Source: Actinobacteria bacterium UBA4426
GTDB lineage: Bacteria > Actinomycetota > Actinomycetes > S36-B12
Length of the DNA: 26,736 nucleotides
Reading direction: 5' to 3'
Assembly: GCA_002390705.1 (NCBI GenBank)
Contig: DGQA01000033.1
Location: forward strand, 11,263-37,998
The notes under the pieces are model-generated. The model was not told the DNA's origin. It ran no database searches and saw only the letters and a list, made by a program, of their open reading frames with translations. Below are positions 1-8,030 of the stretch, piece by piece. Both the position numbers and the translations under genes were made by a program. The number at the start of each line of letters is the position of its first letter. Within the stretch, counting starts at the first letter, position 1.

Positions 1-822
1 GTGACAGTGCATTCCTGAACCGTTGTCACCAAAGAGTGGTTTTGGCATGAAGGTCGCGGTCTTGCCGTGAGCCCAGGCAACATTTTTGACCACGTACTTG
101 AACTTCATCAGGTCATCGGCAGAAGATCTCAGGCTGTCAAATGTGTAGTTGATCTCGCCTTGGCCGGCTGTTCCTACTTCATGGTGGGAACGCTCGACTT
201 TGAGCCCGACCTGCTGCAACTTAGTCACCATGTCATCCCGGATGTCAGCGAAGTGATCAACGGGGGGAACGGGGAAGTAACCACCCTTGTAACGGGTTTT
301 ATAGCCGCGGTTGCCACCTTCTTCCACGCGACCGGTATTCCAGGCACCTTCCACAGAGTCGATGAAGTAGTACCCGGAATGCTGATTTGTTTCAAACCGG
401 ATGTCATCAAAAACGTAAAATTCGGCTTCGGGTCCAAAATAGACCGTGTCAGCGATGCCGGTTGACTTCAAATAGGTTTCGGCGCGCGAGGCCACATTAC
501 GCGGGTCACGTGAGTACGGCTCATTTGTGAACGGGTCCAAGATCGAGAAGTTCATGATCAGGGTCTTAGCGGGGCGAAACGGGTCAATGTAGGCGGTGCT
601 GGGATCGGGAACGAGTTTCATGTCAGACTCGTGGATCGCTTGGAAACCGCGGATTGAGGAACCATCAAACATGAGGCCCTCTTCAAAAGCGTCAATGGTG
701 AATGAACCCACCGGGACGTTGAAGTGCTGCATGACACCGGGTAGGTCCATAAAGCGCACGTCGACGAACTCGACGTTTTCCTTCTTGATGAAGTCGAGAA
801 CTTCTGAACTCGTTGTGAACAT
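1..822 (-). CDS. glnA: Type I glutamine synthetase GlnA, 3' end cut by window edge
   Basis: Glutamine synthetase makes glutamine from glutamate, ammonia and ATP in the cytoplasm. The minus frame opens at ATG 822-820 behind a strong AGGAGGT (827-833) and stays open to base 1, giving 274 codons of a protein normally about 475 residues long. Visible family motifs are MQHF and FDGSSIRGF near residues 25-60, YFGPEAEFYVF near 130-140, GYFPVPPVDHF near 180, HHEVGTAGQGEINY near 210, KTATFMPKPLFGDNGSGMHCH at the cut end. The close match to actinobacterial GlnA1, including the SRDPRNVA segment, points to the housekeeping enzyme. The adenylylation tyrosine would lie outside the window. It is divergent from the ABC exporter. 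A TACAAT at 869-874 is a possible -10. It does not appear as a closed reading frame because its stop codon is missing here. Confidence 0.97.
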   Translation of the reverse strand, partial: MFTTSSEVLDFIKKENVEFVDVRFMDLPGVMQHFNVPVGSFTIDAFEEGLMFDGSSIRGFQAIHESDMKLVPDPSTAYIDPFRPAKTLIMNFSILDPFTNEPYSRDPRNVASRAETYLKSTGIADTVYFGPEAEFYVFDDIRFETNQHSGYYFIDSVEGAWNTGRVEEGGNRGYKTRYKGGYFPVPPVDHFADIRDDMVTKLQQVGLKVERSHHEVGTAGQGEINYTFDSLRSSADDLMKFKYVVKNVAWAHGKTATFMPKPLFGDNGSGMHCH

Positions 823-868
823 GCCGACCTCCTATAAGGGCTCCAATTCGGGAACCATGTAGGACCCA

Positions 869-874
869 ATTGTA
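869..874 (-). promoter_or_regulatory. Candidate -10 element of glnA
   Basis: TACAAT read on the minus strand, predicting a transcript start near 862 and a leader of about 40 nt carrying the AGGAGGT site. No good -35 hexamer is seen at the usual distance, so this rests on the hexamer and position only. Confidence 0.35.
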
Positions 875-933
875 GGCAAGATGGGTATCGGACACGTATC
901 CCGTCTGTTACCAGCGTGTTAACTGATGTCGGC

Positions 934-939
934 TAACCT
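934..939 (+). promoter_or_regulatory. Candidate -10 element for a leaderless ABC exporter mRNA
   Basis: TAACCT (TANNNT pattern) ends six bases before the ATG at 946, so transcription would begin at the A of the start codon. No Shine-Dalgarno sequence precedes this ATG, which agrees with leaderless translation. A -35 element is not clear. Confidence 0.5.
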
Positions 940-945
940 ATCTTT

Positions 946-1851
946 ATGAGCATTGTCGTCGAGCACTTGAACAAGAGTTTTGGGTCTGGGGTGACTGCGG
1001 TGCGGGATCTGAGCTTCGCGGCGGCGCCCGGCAAAGTGACCGGTTTCCTTGGTCCCAACGGAGCTGGCAAAACCACCACCCTGCGTTGCCTGTTGGGCTT
1101 AGTTGCTCCCACTTCCGGCGCCGCGACCATCGACGGGGTGCGGTACCAGGAGATCTCGAACCCGATTAACGTTGTGGGCGCATCCTTGGAAGCCAGTGGC
1201 TTCCACCCGGCCAGGACCGCGCGTAATCACCTGCGCATGATTGCTTCCGGAGCACGAATCGGTGACACGCGTGTTGGTGAAGTGCTCAACACGGTTGGAC
1301 TCACCGCCGCGGCTGACCGTAAGGTCGGCGGCTACTCATTAGGCATGCGCCAAAGGCTCGCACTCGGTGTAGCCCTGTTGGGCGATCCCAAGGTCCTGAT
1401 TCTCGATGAGCCGGCAAATGGCCTCGACCCTGAAGGTATTTCCTGGCTGCGCTCCTTCCTCCGAGACCAAGCCGCCGCAGGAGTCAGTGTTTTAGTCTCT
1501 AGCCACGTACTCTCCGAAGTCCAGCAAACCGTCGACGACGTGATCATTATTCGTTCAGGGTCGTTGGTGTATCAGGGTTCATTGCACTCCCTGACCGAAG
1601 ATGGCCTCCCCGAAGTGACCGTTCGCGGTCCGAACATTGGTCAACTGTCGATCCCGGGGGACTGGTCCTTGCGGGAATCAGAACCGGGCGAGGTAGTTGT
1701 CACGGGTGCAACTTTGGAAGCGGTCGGGCGGGCAGCATTCGAGCAGTCCTTTGAACTGCATGAACTGTCTTCGAAAGCACCGGATCTTGAGGCGCTCTTT
1801 TTGGGTCTGACCGCAGAGGAAGCCGCCACCACCGACGGGAGCCAATCATGA
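946..1851 (+). CDS. ABC-2 type exporter ATP-binding protein
   Basis: ATPase subunit of an ABC-2 exporter of the CcmA/DrrA/BcrA kind. Over 301 residues it has Walker A GPNGAGKT at 36-43, a Q-loop region near 80, the signature SLGMRQR at 131-137, Walker B VLILDEP at 150-156 and a switch histidine in SSHVLSE near 187. The signature begins SLGM instead of LSGG, which is common in this exporter branch. About 80 C-terminal residues follow the ATPase core, as in DrrA-like proteins. Its stop overlaps the start of the permease as ATGA, so the two are almost certainly translated together and work as one transporter. The substrate cannot be read from sequence; lipids, peptides or drugs are all possible. 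Confidence 0.93.
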   Translation: MSIVVEHLNKSFGSGVTAVRDLSFAAAPGKVTGFLGPNGAGKTTTLRCLLGLVAPTSGAATIDGVRYQEISNPINVVGASLEASGFHPARTARNHLRMIASGARIGDTRVGEVLNTVGLTAAADRKVGGYSLGMRQRLALGVALLGDPKVLILDEPANGLDPEGISWLRSFLRDQAAAGVSVLVSSHVLSEVQQTVDDVIIIRSGSLVYQGSLHSLTEDGLPEVTVRGPNIGQLSIPGDWSLRESEPGEVVVTGATLEAVGRAAFEQSFELHELSSKAPDLEALFLGLTAEEAATTDGSQS

Positions 1852-2612
1852 TTTCCTTGATCCGGTCCGAGTTCCGAAAAGTCTTCTCCACCAAATTGCT
1901 GTTTATTTTGATTATTTCGGCAGCGGCGTTTGCCCTACTTCAGGTCTTTTTACTAATTTTTGTGACTCCGCCTGGCCTCGAAGAGGCAAACCAACTCATG
2001 AACCCCCAATACGTCAAAACGATTACTGCCTCGGCCGGAAGCGCCAGTATTTTCCTACTGATTCTGGGGATTGTTGCAATGTCGGGGGAGTACCGTAACC
2101 AGACGATCACCTCCACTTTTCTGGTAACGCCCGTCCGTTGGAAAGTGATTGTCGCCAAAATGGCCACTTTTGCGATCTTGGCATTTTTTATCGCGATCTT
2201 GCTTTGGCTGATTGTGTCGATTACGGCGATGCTGCTACTCACCACTCAAGATTCCGCGCCATTTGAATGGAGCGGAGCACTTGAGATCCTTGGGGGGACC
2301 GTGCTCGGCCTGGTGCTGTACGGAATCTTGGGTGTGGCCATCGGGTCCTTGATCACCAGCCAGGTCGCCGCGATCATCATCGCCCTCATCTGGTTCTTGA
2401 TTGTTGAGTCATTGCTTTCAGTATTTTTTGACACGTTCGCTAATTGGCTGCCGGGAGGAGCATTGAATGCGATCCTGCAGACAAATGGAAACCCCGAGGC
2501 AATTGATGCGGATCTGCTCAGCGTGCCAGTAGGCGCGCTCGTACTGATCGGTTACGCGGCAGTCTTCGCAATAGCCGCGGCCTTCTTCACCACCAAGCGT
2601 GATATTACGTGA
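1848..2612 (+). CDS. ABC-2 type exporter permease
   Basis: 254-residue integral membrane partner of the ATPase just upstream, whose stop codon its ATG overlaps. The first helix lies near residues 16-38, followed by a soluble loop. The segment GEYRNQTITSTFLVTPVRW near 80-98 is the typical ABC-2 element (GE.r..T...t.l..P..R) that probably contacts the ATPase. Four or five further hydrophobic segments follow at about 100-130, 145-175, 180-200 and 220-245, giving six in total. The C-terminus is short and polar. Two such half-transporters would be expected to form the channel. The substrate is unknown. Confidence 0.88.
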   Translation: MISLIRSEFRKVFSTKLLFILIISAAAFALLQVFLLIFVTPPGLEEANQLMNPQYVKTITASAGSASIFLLILGIVAMSGEYRNQTITSTFLVTPVRWKVIVAKMATFAILAFFIAILLWLIVSITAMLLLTTQDSAPFEWSGALEILGGTVLGLVLYGILGVAIGSLITSQVAAIIIALIWFLIVESLLSVFFDTFANWLPGGALNAILQTNGNPEAIDADLLSVPVGALVLIGYAAVFAIAAAFFTTKRDIT

Positions 2613-3007
2613 GCCCGCAGCCAGACTTAATGTTTGGTGAAAACACCTATGCAAGTGTGGGTCGTCGCATTGTGGCACTGTGCATCGACTGGTTTGCCAG
2701 TTTGGGCATCGCTGTCCTGGCATTCCAGCAGTTTGTGTACGGATCGCCAGAATCAATGTTGGCAACGGTGGTGATCTTCTACGCGGAGATTGTGATTTTC
2801 ACGTTTTTGATGGGGGCTTCATTCGGGCAGCGGATTATTAGTCTCCGGGTGATAAATATTGATGGTGGCAGACTTTCCCTGTGGCGAATCATGCTGCGCA
2901 CACTGCTGATTGTTTTGGTAATCCCAGCACTGGTTATGGATTCGGATGGACGTGGCCTACATGACCGAATTGTTCGATCGCGCGTTATTCGGGTGTCTAA
3001 GGGTTAA
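2609..3007 (+). CDS. RDD family membrane protein
   Basis: 132-residue membrane protein of the RDD family, named for a conserved arginine and two aspartates. Visible are GRRIVALCIDWF near 18-29 (R and first D at the start of helix 1), a second hydrophobic segment near 50-70 leading to GQRIISLRV, and the C-terminal MDSDGRGLHDRIVRSRVI, the family hallmark before the end. The GTG start at 2609 overlaps the permease TGA (GTGA), so it ends the exporter operon. RDD proteins have no general assigned function; some have been linked to ion exchange, but nothing here shows that. It may be an accessory membrane subunit of the exporter. Confidence 0.85.
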   Translation: MSPQPDLMFGENTYASVGRRIVALCIDWFASLGIAVLAFQQFVYGSPESMLATVVIFYAEIVIFTFLMGASFGQRIISLRVINIDGGRLSLWRIMLRTLLIVLVIPALVMDSDGRGLHDRIVRSRVIRVSKG

Positions 3008-3038
3008 CAACGGTTGATACGCGTCCCCCATGGGCAGG

Positions 3039-3075
3039 TCTAACGAGGGAACATCTAACGAGGGAACATCTAACG
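3039..3075. repeat. 15-bp tandem repeat, about 2.5 copies
   Basis: The unit TCTAACGAGGGAACA occurs at 3039-3053 and 3054-3068, and its first seven bases recur at 3069-3075. It fills the gap between two convergent genes, and the third partial copy includes the stop codon of the DUF4191 gene. No hairpin or T-run marks it as a terminator. Confidence 0.9.
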
Positions 3076-3750
3076 TCGTGGACGTTTCATGGAACGGGCG
3101 CTGTTCGGCATGGGTCCTTTGGGGATAGGGAGCGTGTTTGCGGCGTTGCCCAGAGCATCAAGGCGACGTCGGACTTCGGTTACTTCGCCTCCGCGTAAAT
3201 TGCGGGGTAGCTTTGTCAACGTTTTTTGTAGTTTTCTCAGCGTCACCTGGTCTGCTTCAACTCCCACCTGGATTTCGTAGATCGGGATATCTGGCACCCA
3301 GCGCGCAGTCTTTTTGCGCTCGTTGGTGAGCAAGGCAGTAACCCGGGATGCTGGACCTTCGGAGATCAGGATGACGCCAGGGCGTGCCACGATCCGAGAG
3401 ACCATGTCTTGGCTCTTATTGATTGCAACGGCCGGAGTCATCGGCCATTTATTGCCGCGGATACTCTGCACAACGGCGGCAGCCGCCCCCGCTTGTCCTT
3501 CAATTGAGGAGTAGGCCGCCGACATGGCGCGGCGGCTAAACCAATACGTGCTGGCCAGAAGCCCGACCGGTACGCCGACAAGGAATGCGGTGGGGGGATT
3601 GAGCAACAGCCACACGGGGGCCGCAACCACGAGGAACCCGACTACGAAGAAACCTAGCGACTCGGCCCACAGGAATGGATATGCCTTTTGGGTCATTTTC
3701 CAATTTTGAGCGAGTGATGAGAGTCCTTTAAGAAATTTTCCTTTAGCCAC
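3070..3750 (-). CDS. DUF4191 family membrane protein
   Basis: 226 residues from a GTG start. An amphipathic N-terminus with LAQNWKMTQKAYP is followed by two helices near 28-45 and 50-68, then a soluble part with AVVQSIRGNKW near 95 and SRIVARPGVILISEGP near 118-133. It ends in a basic proline-rich tail. This arrangement matches actinobacterial DUF4191 proteins, usually encoded between lipA and glnA; no function is established. It is the last gene of the lipoate cluster, 31 bp after the MOSC gene. A TAGAGT hexamer six bases before its GTG suggests it also has its own leaderless transcript. Confidence 0.85.
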   Translation of the reverse strand: MAKGKFLKGLSSLAQNWKMTQKAYPFLWAESLGFFVVGFLVVAAPVWLLLNPPTAFLVGVPVGLLASTYWFSRRAMSAAYSSIEGQAGAAAAVVQSIRGNKWPMTPAVAINKSQDMVSRIVARPGVILISEGPASRVTALLTNERKKTARWVPDIPIYEIQVGVEADQVTLRKLQKTLTKLPRNLRGGEVTEVRRRLDALGNAANTLPIPKGPMPNSARSMKRPRR

Positions 3751-3756
3751 GGGTTC

Positions 3757-3762
3757 ACTCTA
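3757..3762 (-). promoter_or_regulatory. Candidate -10 element for leaderless DUF4191 mRNA
   Basis: TAGAGT on the minus strand, six bases before the GTG start at 3750. No Shine-Dalgarno sequence is present. It lies in the short gap after the MOSC gene and may be an internal promoter of the cluster. Confidence 0.45.
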
Positions 3763-3781
3763 TGGCAATGCGAGTTGACGT

Positions 3782-4312
3782 TTAGTTAAGGGTAACCACC
3801 GTGATTGGGTCACCGGCGTTGATTACACCCGGGCACTCGACCCATCCGGTAACTCCGCGAAGGTTGATGGCAGCTTTGGGGAACTGATGAGCGGCAGTGC
3901 CGTACTTTTCATGCACCATTTCTCCAGCGATCGTGCACGGCGCGTTGGCCCCGCCGGTCATGATGCTGGCACCGCTGGGGAAGACCAGCCGGGTCATGCG
4001 CGGCAAAGCGGTGAGATCGGGGAGGCCTTCAGTACAGATATTGTCCGCGATCGTTCCGGGCTCAAGTTCATCGATGCCCAGGTTAGCCGCGATTTTGGCG
4101 AGTTCCGCCGTGTCAATAATTGAGATTTGGCGGTAGTTGTTTATTTTGGTCCCGCGTGCGAAAGCGTGGGCTTCTCGGGCAGCAGCAAACATGGTGCGAC
4201 CGTAGTGTCGATCCCCTTCGACACCGGAAAAATCTAAGGTGATTTGATCAACGCGGGTGGGGACCTGTGAATCGGCCGACCACACGTGCAAGGAAGTAAC
4301 CGCGGCGCTCAT
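3782..4312 (-). CDS. MOSC domain-containing protein
   Basis: 176-residue single-domain MOSC protein. MOSC domains bind molybdopterin-type cofactors or move sulfur; the free-standing ones mostly lack a defined role. The family pattern is visible: GVEGDRHYG near 30-38, an RQISIID strand near 61-67, and GANAPC near 121-126, whose Cys126 is the conserved cysteine. The ATG overlaps the lipA stop (ATGA), so it is translationally coupled to lipoyl synthase. That position makes a part in sulfur or cofactor handling near LipA conceivable, but nothing in the sequence proves it. Confidence 0.9.
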   Translation of the reverse strand: MSAAVTSLHVWSADSQVPTRVDQITLDFSGVEGDRHYGRTMFAAAREAHAFARGTKINNYRQISIIDTAELAKIAANLGIDELEPGTIADNICTEGLPDLTALPRMTRLVFPSGASIMTGGANAPCTIAGEMVHEKYGTAAHQFPKAAINLRGVTGWVECPGVINAGDPITVVTLN

Positions 4313-5265
4313 GAATTAACCGCTCCACGCTTTTCGATCGCCTGGGCGTAGAGCCGGCCGGCGCGGTAACTCGAACGCACCAGCGGGCCACTCATGACGC
4401 CCGCAAAACCGATTTCGTAGGCGCGCTGCTCCCATTGCACAAATTCCCCAGGGGGTGCCCATCGAGTGACCGGATGGTGCAGTTTTGATGGGCGCAGGTA
4501 CTGGGTAATTGTGATCAAGTCACACCCAGCCTCATGCAGATCGACGAGTGCCTGATCAATCTCGTCTGGTTCTTCACCCATGCCAAGAATTAAATTACTT
4601 TTGGTGACTAGGCCGGCATCGCGCGCCTGAGTAATGACATCCAGACTCCGATCATAACGAAACGCTGGTCGGATTCGTTTGAATATTCGTGGCACAGTTT
4701 CGACGTTGTGGGCCAAAACTTCGGGGCGGGTGGCGAAAACAACGGCGAGGAGTTCAGGGTTCCCCGAAAAATCAGGGATCAGCACTTCTACACCGGTGTC
4801 GGGGTTGAGGAGCTTGATTTGAGCGACTGTTTCCGCGTAGAGCCAAGCGCCTTCGTCGGGGAGGTCGTCACGGGCGACGCCGGTGACGGTCGCGTAACGT
4901 AGGTCCATTTTTTGCACCGACTCAGCGACCCGGCGGGGTTCGTCAACGTCTAAGGGGTCGGGCTTCCCGGTGTGGATTTGACAGAAGTCACAACGTCTAG
5001 TGCACTGCTCTCCGCCAATCAGGAAAGTGGCTTCCCGGTCTTCCCAGCATTCGTAAATATTGGGGCAACCAGCTTCTTGACACACAGTGTGCAGGCCCTC
5101 GCTTGCCACAAGATTGCGAATCTTGGTGTATTCGGGTCCAGTCTTCATGGTGGTCCGAATCCACGATGGCTTTCTTTCGATGGGAACCTCAGCGTTTCGG
5201 GCTTCGATCCTCAGGAGCTTGCGACCTTCAACGGTGGTTCCGGTAAATGCGGCATCGGTAGTCAT
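4309..5265 (-). CDS. lipA: Lipoyl synthase LipA
   Basis: Radical-SAM enzyme that inserts two sulfurs into protein-bound octanoyl groups to give lipoyl groups, acting after LipB. Over 318 residues it carries both iron-sulfur sites: the auxiliary cluster cysteines C62, C67 and C73 (CxxxxCxxxxxC) and the radical-SAM cysteines C88, C92 and C95 (CxxxCxxC). The RSSYRAG segment near the C-terminus supplies the conserved serine ligand region. A GGAGG lies nine bases before the ATG. Its ATG overlaps the lipB stop and its stop overlaps the MOSC start, both as ATGA. Its likely substrates, the E2 lipoyl domains, are encoded upstream in the same cluster. Confidence 0.98.
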   Translation of the reverse strand: MTTDAAFTGTTVEGRKLLRIEARNAEVPIERKPSWIRTTMKTGPEYTKIRNLVASEGLHTVCQEAGCPNIYECWEDREATFLIGGEQCTRRCDFCQIHTGKPDPLDVDEPRRVAESVQKMDLRYATVTGVARDDLPDEGAWLYAETVAQIKLLNPDTGVEVLIPDFSGNPELLAVVFATRPEVLAHNVETVPRIFKRIRPAFRYDRSLDVITQARDAGLVTKSNLILGMGEEPDEIDQALVDLHEAGCDLITITQYLRPSKLHHPVTRWAPPGEFVQWEQRAYEIGFAGVMSGPLVRSSYRAGRLYAQAIEKRGAVNS

Positions 5266-5897
5266 GGGGCATTTCCTCCAATGGGGGTGAGTTCGCGAAG
5301 ATGGGTCTGCAAGATAGGTAGCACCGTACTAGGGGTGAGTTCACGATGCGATTCTTGACTGAGCGTGGTGACGGTGGCATCGGTAATTCCACAAGGAACG
5401 ATGCTGTGGTAGGGATCGAGTGAGTTATTGCAGTTGAGGGCGAACCCGTGCAGGGTCACTCCTTGGGAAACTCGAATCCCAATAGCAGCAATCTTGCGCG
5501 CGGGTAATGGGTGAGTGACCCAGACGCCGCTGCGTCCGTCAACCTGTTCGGAAACTACCCCAAATTCACTACACACGCGCATCAACATTTCTTCGATTCG
5601 GCGCACGTGGGCGACGACGTCCATGGGATCACCGAGTCGAAGAATTGGGTACCCGACAATTTGACCGGGGCCATGCCAAGTGATTTTCCCGCCTCGATCG
5701 ACATCGATTACCGGAACATTTGAAGTGGGCCGCTCATGTATTTCTGTGCGTTTTCCCGCTGTATACACGGAAGAGTGTTCGAGAAGCAGGATCGTGTCTT
5801 CTCGGGAGCCCGAAACGACTTCGGCGTGGACCCTTTTTTGGTAGTCCCAGGCCTGCTGGTAGTCAATTTCGGTACCGAGCAGTTCAATTTCCAGCAT
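5262..5897 (-). CDS. lipB: Octanoyltransferase LipB
   Basis: Transfers octanoyl groups from acyl carrier protein to lipoyl domains, the first step of lipoate synthesis. The open frame extends upstream to 6089, but the start is placed at ATG 5897, where the protein aligns with the family (MLEIELLGTE) and AAAGGAG lies seven bases ahead. This gives 211 residues. Visible are RGGKITWHGPGQ at 68-79, the catalytic lysine K135 in ARKIAAIG and the catalytic cysteine C169 in IVPCGITD, with the same 34-residue spacing as in the mycobacterial enzyme. It overlaps the end of the FAD gene by 14 bp and the lipA start by 4 bp. Confidence 0.97.
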   Translation of the reverse strand: MLEIELLGTEIDYQQAWDYQKRVHAEVVSGSREDTILLLEHSSVYTAGKRTEIHERPTSNVPVIDVDRGGKITWHGPGQIVGYPILRLGDPMDVVAHVRRIEEMLMRVCSEFGVVSEQVDGRSGVWVTHPLPARKIAAIGIRVSQGVTLHGFALNCNNSLDPYHSIVPCGITDATVTTLSQESHRELTPSTVLPILQTHLRELTPIGGNAP

Positions 5898-7125
5898 GTG
5901 AAGCTCCTTTACCGAGGCTCTCGGAGAGAACGGTGTCAGCCGCGCGTCGACCGCTGACCATCGCCCCTTGGATACTGGAACTGGCAAGGTAATCCCCCGC
6001 GAGATATACCCCACCGGAAACCGCGGGCGGGTTAAAGTCGTGCGGGGGAGCCATGACGGGAAGTGCGTGTTGAATTGGGTAATGGCCAACTAGCTCCCAC
6101 GAGGAAGCGTCCGTATTGTGCATTGTGCTCAGTCGAGCCACAAGATCGAGGTCACGTTTATGAACACCGATTGCTGAAGTGGAAATCAGTTGCATGCCGG
6201 GTGCGTAGCTGGGCACCGCATTGGTCAACACGACACTGTTTGTGATTGGACCTTCCGCGCTCGCGTTGACCACTACAACTGGTTTTTTTTCATCGAGAGT
6301 GCCTAAGGGTGCGAGGTGATACCACGTCGTCACCGAGTTCCATGCCGGGACACTTACCCCGCTCAATTGCCCCGACGAGGTCGAATCAGTTGCAACAATC
6401 ACCGCCTTGGCATTGATAATTTCACCACCCACGTGGACCGAGTTCGGTGAGATGGAAGTGACGGCGGAATCAAATCGAACGGTCCCCTCAGGCAGTGCGT
6501 GAAAAATTTGTTCCGGGATTGCTTGCATTCCACACGCTGGAAGGGAAGGCTTTCCTTTAACAAATGTGCGCAGCACAAAGTTCATGAATCGACTAGACGT
6601 GGAAAGTTCCTGTTCAAGAAAGACACCTGAGAAGAATGGCTGGACCACTTGGGAATAAAAATCACCGCTGACTCCAGCACGCTTTAGGGCTGAGTGCGAA
6701 TTGGTGTCGACTTCGAGGGCGATTGCGGCGGGTGATTTGTTCGACTGGGCTAATGCGTAGCGCAAGAAAGCGGCTTTTGAGCCCAGAGATCCCGATCTGA
6801 TCGAGCTAGGCAACCAGCCCAGGAGTTCACGGGGGTCACCGAGTTTAATTCGCCCGTTGTCCGAAGAGGAAATAACTCCAGCACTAAATGCGTGAAGGTC
6901 GAGTGCTTCGTAGTCCAGAACTCGTTGGCCTTCAGGGTAGGCGGTGTTGTATAACTGAAATCCGTGATCCATGTGGACCCCGTCAACAATGTCGGTGCGC
7001 ACCCGACCACCGACACGATCGCCTGCTTCAAGAACCAATACCTCGACGCCATGGATGCAGAGTTGTCTCGCGGCCGACAGGCCCGCAAGCCCGCCTCCAA
7101 CAACGACTACCGGTGGAGTGGTCAC
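5884..7125 (-). CDS. FAD-dependent amine oxidase / phytoene desaturase-like oxidoreductase
   Basis: 413 residues from a GTG start. The N-terminus has the dinucleotide-binding motif GGGLAG at 10-15, the ribose-binding Glu33 and GDRVGGRVRT at 36-45, the double signature of the FAD amine-oxidase/phytoene-desaturase superfamily. The C-terminal FAD-binding segment GGVYLAGDYLASSSIQGAM ends the fold. The substrate is not known. Homologues in this superfamily act on carotenoids, porphyrinogens or amines; nothing here picks one. It starts seven bases after the epimerase gene and its end overlaps lipB by 14 bp, so it belongs to the lipoate cluster. A link to retinal or carotenoid chemistry for the rhodopsin 17 kb away would be speculation. 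Confidence 0.88.
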   Translation of the reverse strand: MTTPPVVVVGGGLAGLSAARQLCIHGVEVLVLEAGDRVGGRVRTDIVDGVHMDHGFQLYNTAYPEGQRVLDYEALDLHAFSAGVISSSDNGRIKLGDPRELLGWLPSSIRSGSLGSKAAFLRYALAQSNKSPAAIALEVDTNSHSALKRAGVSGDFYSQVVQPFFSGVFLEQELSTSSRFMNFVLRTFVKGKPSLPACGMQAIPEQIFHALPEGTVRFDSAVTSISPNSVHVGGEIINAKAVIVATDSTSSGQLSGVSVPAWNSVTTWYHLAPLGTLDEKKPVVVVNASAEGPITNSVVLTNAVPSYAPGMQLISTSAIGVHKRDLDLVARLSTMHNTDASSWELVGHYPIQHALPVMAPPHDFNPPAVSGGVYLAGDYLASSSIQGAMVSGRRAADTVLSESLGKGASHAGN

Positions 7126-7131
7126 TGCGAA

Positions 7132-8028
7132 TCAGGCGCCCGGTTCTGCAAGTGCCGCACGAATCGCTGATTCAATATTTTTGTCCTGGAAATCAAAGTT
7201 ATGTTTTTCAAGTTCTCCAGGCAACACGCGGGAACTGCCGAGAACCTCAGTAGAGAATTCACCTAAATAAATCCTCAGGGCAATGGCGGGTGCAGGCAGA
7301 AGCGTTGGTCGGCCTAAGACTGCGCCCATCACTCGGGTAATTTCGGCATTTGTTTCTGGCCGGGGTCCGGTGAGGTTCACCGGGCCGTTGATTGCAGTGT
7401 TGTTGAGGGCACACTCGATCGCTCGCAGTTCATCGCGCATGGAAATCCACGACCAGTACTGTTTGCCGTTCCCCAGTTTGCCGCCAACACCTGCTTTAAA
7501 TAGGGGGAACATGCGCTCCCAGGCGCCGCCTCGTGCTGAAACAACTAGGCCGGTGCGAAGGTGAACGACCCGAATCCCGGCGTCACTGGCAGCTCGGGTG
7601 GCGCCCTCCCAAGCGACCACCACGTCGGATAGGAAACCGTGACCAGCGGGAGCAGTTTCTGTGACTGCAGTGGCTCCGGTATCGCCGTAAAAACCAATTG
7701 CCGAAGCGCTGATCAGGGTGTGCGGTGTGTGTTCCATCTGAGCAATTGCGTGGGAGATCGTTTCGGTGCCGTTGACTCGACTGTCCAAGATTTTCTTTTT
7801 ATAAGAGTCACTCCAGCGGTGATCGCCCACTCCGGCACCGGCAAGATGGATCACAGCGTCAATGTCACCGAGATCACCGACGAATCCGGTGTCTGGTTCC
7901 CAGCGCACTTCCTCTGCTGCAACCGGGTCCCGTCGAACGAGCTTAATCACTTGGTGTTGAGAAGCACGCAGTTGCGGAAGCAACTGCGACCCGATGAGTC
8001 CGCTAGCCCCCGTGATTGCGATGCGCAT
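7132..8028 (-). CDS. TIGR01777 family NAD-dependent epimerase-like protein
   Basis: 298-residue extended short-chain dehydrogenase fold. Residues 7-13 form the NAD(P) motif GASGLIG. Further family marks are VIHLAGAGVGDHRW near 60-75, SASAIGFYGDTG near 107-118 (with the active-site tyrosine), and the C-terminal DUF1731 segment LGSSRVLPGELEKHNFDF near 260-277. These define the YfcH/SulA-like TIGR01777 group; its substrate is not known. The ATG lies two bases after the E2 stop, so it is co-translated with the dehydrogenase genes. The mycobacterial homologue sits in the same place between the E2 gene and lipB, so the link is old and probably functional. Confidence 0.92.
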   Translation of the reverse strand: MRIAITGASGLIGSQLLPQLRASQHQVIKLVRRDPVAAEEVRWEPDTGFVGDLGDIDAVIHLAGAGVGDHRWSDSYKKKILDSRVNGTETISHAIAQMEHTPHTLISASAIGFYGDTGATAVTETAPAGHGFLSDVVVAWEGATRAASDAGIRVVHLRTGLVVSARGGAWERMFPLFKAGVGGKLGNGKQYWSWISMRDELRAIECALNNTAINGPVNLTGPRPETNAEITRVMGAVLGRPTLLPAPAIALRIYLGEFSTEVLGSSRVLPGELEKHNFDFQDKNIESAIRAALAEPGA

Positions 8029-8030
8029 AG

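Noticed and set aside
67..465. Plus-strand open frame of 132 codons
   Set aside because: Lies antisense to glnA, whose motifs are unmistakable on the minus strand.
907..923. GTTAC-N6-GTTAAC resembling a GlnR half-site pair between glnA and the ABC exporter
   Set aside because: The 11-bp period fits, but the second half does not match the GAAAC consensus and only two half-sites are present. It could be chance in a short AT-rich spacer.
5898..6089. Upstream extension of the lipB frame
   Set aside because: It lies within the FAD gene, and the family start with AAAGGAG is at 5897.
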